Assembly: GCA_031290815.1 (NCBI GenBank)
Contig: JAISLO010000252.1
Coordinates: forward strand, 1-8,076
DNA length: 8,076 nt
Source: Synergistaceae bacterium
GTDB taxonomy: Bacteria > Synergistota > Synergistia > Synergistales > Synergistaceae
Reading direction: 5' to 3'
Shown: in pieces, positions 7,189 to 8,076 of the stretch
Numbering within the stretch: the first letter of the stretch is position 1
How the letters are laid out: each line of letters opens with the position of its first letter
Notes under the pieces: model-generated
Told to the model about the DNA's origin: nothing
The model's input: the letters and a program-made list of their open reading frames with translations, nothing else
Database searches by the model: none
Program-made: the position numbers and the translations under genes

Positions 7189-7407
7189 ATGCCAATCAGA
7201 GACGACAGGCATCACAGAAGACGCCGCTCGCTCTACGTAAAACAGAACAAGGCGTATCAGATGCTGCTCGCTGTCCTTATCATATGCTTCATATTGGTCT
7301 CGCTGGTGGTCATAAACACTGTCATACTGCCAGGCGGAGCGACGTGGAGGGACAACGTGCTCATAAGGATGATCATCGAAAGGAACGAATCCCGAAGCAG
7401 TTTTTAA
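7189..7407 (+). CDS. Small single-pass membrane protein of unknown function (72 aa)
   Basis: I do not recognise a family. Residues 1-22 are hydrophilic and strongly basic, with a run of histidines and arginines at 8-13. Residues 24-47 (from QMLLAVLIICF to the VILP turn) form one clear membrane helix, and residues 48-72 are a charged tail. The positive-inside rule puts the N-terminus in the cytoplasm and the tail outside. Layout is reminiscent of small bitopic proteins such as FtsL-like or transporter-accessory peptides, but there is no motif to support either. The gene has its own extended -10 promoter, a strong ribosome binding site and a hairpin just past its stop, so it is well supported as expressed. 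It is transcribed away from the exporter operon. No double-glycine leader is present, so it is unlikely to be the export substrate. Confidence 0.75.
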   Translation: MPIRDDRHHRRRRSLYVKQNKAYQMLLAVLIICFILVSLVVINTVILPGGATWRDNVLIRMIIERNESRSSF

Positions 7408-7408
7408 C

Positions 7409-7446
7409 TGACATCAGGCATTGTCACTCCTCAGTGCCTGAAGTCA
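7409..7446. terminator. Strong hairpin directly after the small membrane protein gene
   Basis: TGAC at 7409-7412 pairs with GTCA at 7443-7446. After one A-A mismatch, TCAGGCATTG (7414-7423) pairs with CAGTGCCTGA (7432-7441) with a single G-T wobble, leaving an 8-nt loop. It begins 1 nt after the TAA stop. No uridine tract follows on either strand, so it is not a textbook Rho-independent terminator. It may end or stabilise the 7189-7407 transcript, or shield it from readthrough of the convergent right-hand gene. Confidence 0.5.
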
Positions 7447-7545
7447 CAAAAGAAATATGCGTTTCATCACCCAGCGGGCAGGACTCAACATGATTTTGAT
7501 TTAAATTTTTTGTTCAGCGCATTGGCGTTTGGAATCTAACCGATA

Positions 7546-8076
7546 TCAGCAATCAATCCACAGGTCACGGTCTTTTATGATCCCGCGTTTGCGCATCCAC
7601 TCCGAGACAATCCATGCGACGACGGCGGGGATGATTATGGATATCGTGAGCAGGCCAAACCAGTCGAAATAAGAGGGGACTATGGCCGCCTCTCCAAGGG
7701 CCGCGGCCGCTTCCGAGGGCGCGAACCAGCCGGAGATCACGCCGATAGGGCCCACCATGCCCGAAGTTCCCATGCCCGACGAGATGGGCGGGCCGTTTTG
7801 CTCCAATTTGAAGATGACTGTTGCCGCCGGGCCGTTGACCAGCGAAGCCGCGACGGCCGGCAGCCAAAGGGATGGTTTTTTCATCAAATTGGGGATTTGA
7901 AGCATCGACGTGCCCAGCCCCTGCGCCAGCAGCCCGCCGATTTTATTCTCCCTCCAGGAAGCTACCGCGAAGCCCACCATGTGAGCGCAGCATCCGGCGA
8001 CGGCCGCCCCGCCAGCCAGCCCGACCAGTCCGAGCGCAGCGCATATCGCCGCCGAGCTGATTTGCAGCGTGAGGAT
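7546..8076 (-). CDS. PTS transporter IIC-like protein (PfoR-type), C-terminal half
   Basis: The frame is open from the window edge to TGA at 7548-7546, giving 176 residues of the C-terminal part of an integral membrane protein. Conserved stretches of the PfoR-like PTS IIC family are visible: a glycine-rich helix near 16-40 (LVGLAGGAAVAG), NGPAATVIFKLE (81-92), and the GMGTSGMVGPIGVISGW block (101-117), followed by a last membrane segment near 138-160 and a basic cytosolic tail (MRKRG). Members of this family run to about 340-350 residues, so roughly half is missing beyond the edge. They are annotated as sugar-type PTS IIC permeases, although true substrates are mostly unproven and no IIA/IIB partner is seen here. 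It lies 138 bp past the small-protein gene, convergent with it, and has no evident link to the exporter. No clear terminator follows its stop. Confidence 0.82.
   Translation of the reverse strand: MLTLQISSAAICAALGLVGLAGGAAVAGCCAHMVGFAVASWRENKIGGLLAQGLGTSMLQIPNLMKKPSLWLPAVAASLVNGPAATVIFKLEQNGPPISSGMGTSGMVGPIGVISGWFAPSEAAAALGEAAIVPSYFDWFGLLTISIIIPAVVAWIVSEWMRKRGIIKDRDLWIDC

Noticed and set aside
7481..7512. T-rich stretch as a terminator for the small-protein transcript
   Set aside because: No stable stem directly precedes the T-run on the plus strand, and the strong hairpin is about 50 nt upstream of it.
7546..8076. PTS IIC-like protein as part of the peptide export system
   Set aside because: It is separated by the divergent/convergent gene arrangement and belongs to a family with no known role in peptide export.

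Overview
The window looks like a chromosomal piece of a diderm (outer-membrane-bearing) bacterium of moderately high G+C. It encodes a TolC-family outer-membrane channel with a signal peptide and periplasmic adaptors. Taxonomy cannot be fixed from the sequence. The mix of NHLM-type export genes, a TolC channel and a PfoR-like PTS IIC protein would fit an anaerobic lineage such as Synergistota or Negativicutes, but that is only a guess.

The main content is a five-gene, minus-strand transcription unit running from about 7008 down past position 1. In transcription order it holds a TolC-family outer-membrane protein (5671-6960), a TolC-docking-type periplasmic adaptor (4473-5645), an NHLM-type secretion (HlyD-like) protein (3514-4470), an NHLM-type peptidase/permease/ATPase with an intact C39 cysteine protease domain (1335-3512), and the N-terminal half of the second NHLM-type permease/ATPase (1-1329, cut by the window edge). 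Gaps between genes are 25, 2, 1 and 5 nt, so this is almost certainly one operon. The genes appear to build a trans-envelope exporter for a ribosomally made peptide: the C39 domain cleaves a double-glycine-type leader, the ABC pair moves the peptide across the inner membrane, and the adaptors and TolC carry it to the outside. No precursor peptide or modification enzyme lies in the window; these would be expected beyond position 1 or elsewhere.

A 228-bp divergent intergenic region (6961-7188) follows. It carries a sigma70-like promoter for the exporter operon, a perfect 7-bp direct repeat with 10-bp period just upstream of its -35 position, and an extended -10 promoter for a rightward gene of 72 codons encoding a small single-pass membrane protein (7189-7407) of unknown function. 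A strong 14-pair hairpin sits directly after that gene's stop codon.

At the right edge, on the minus strand, is the C-terminal half of a PfoR-like PTS IIC-type membrane protein (7546-8076), apparently unrelated to the exporter. No RNA genes, insertion sequences, CRISPR arrays or phage genes were seen.
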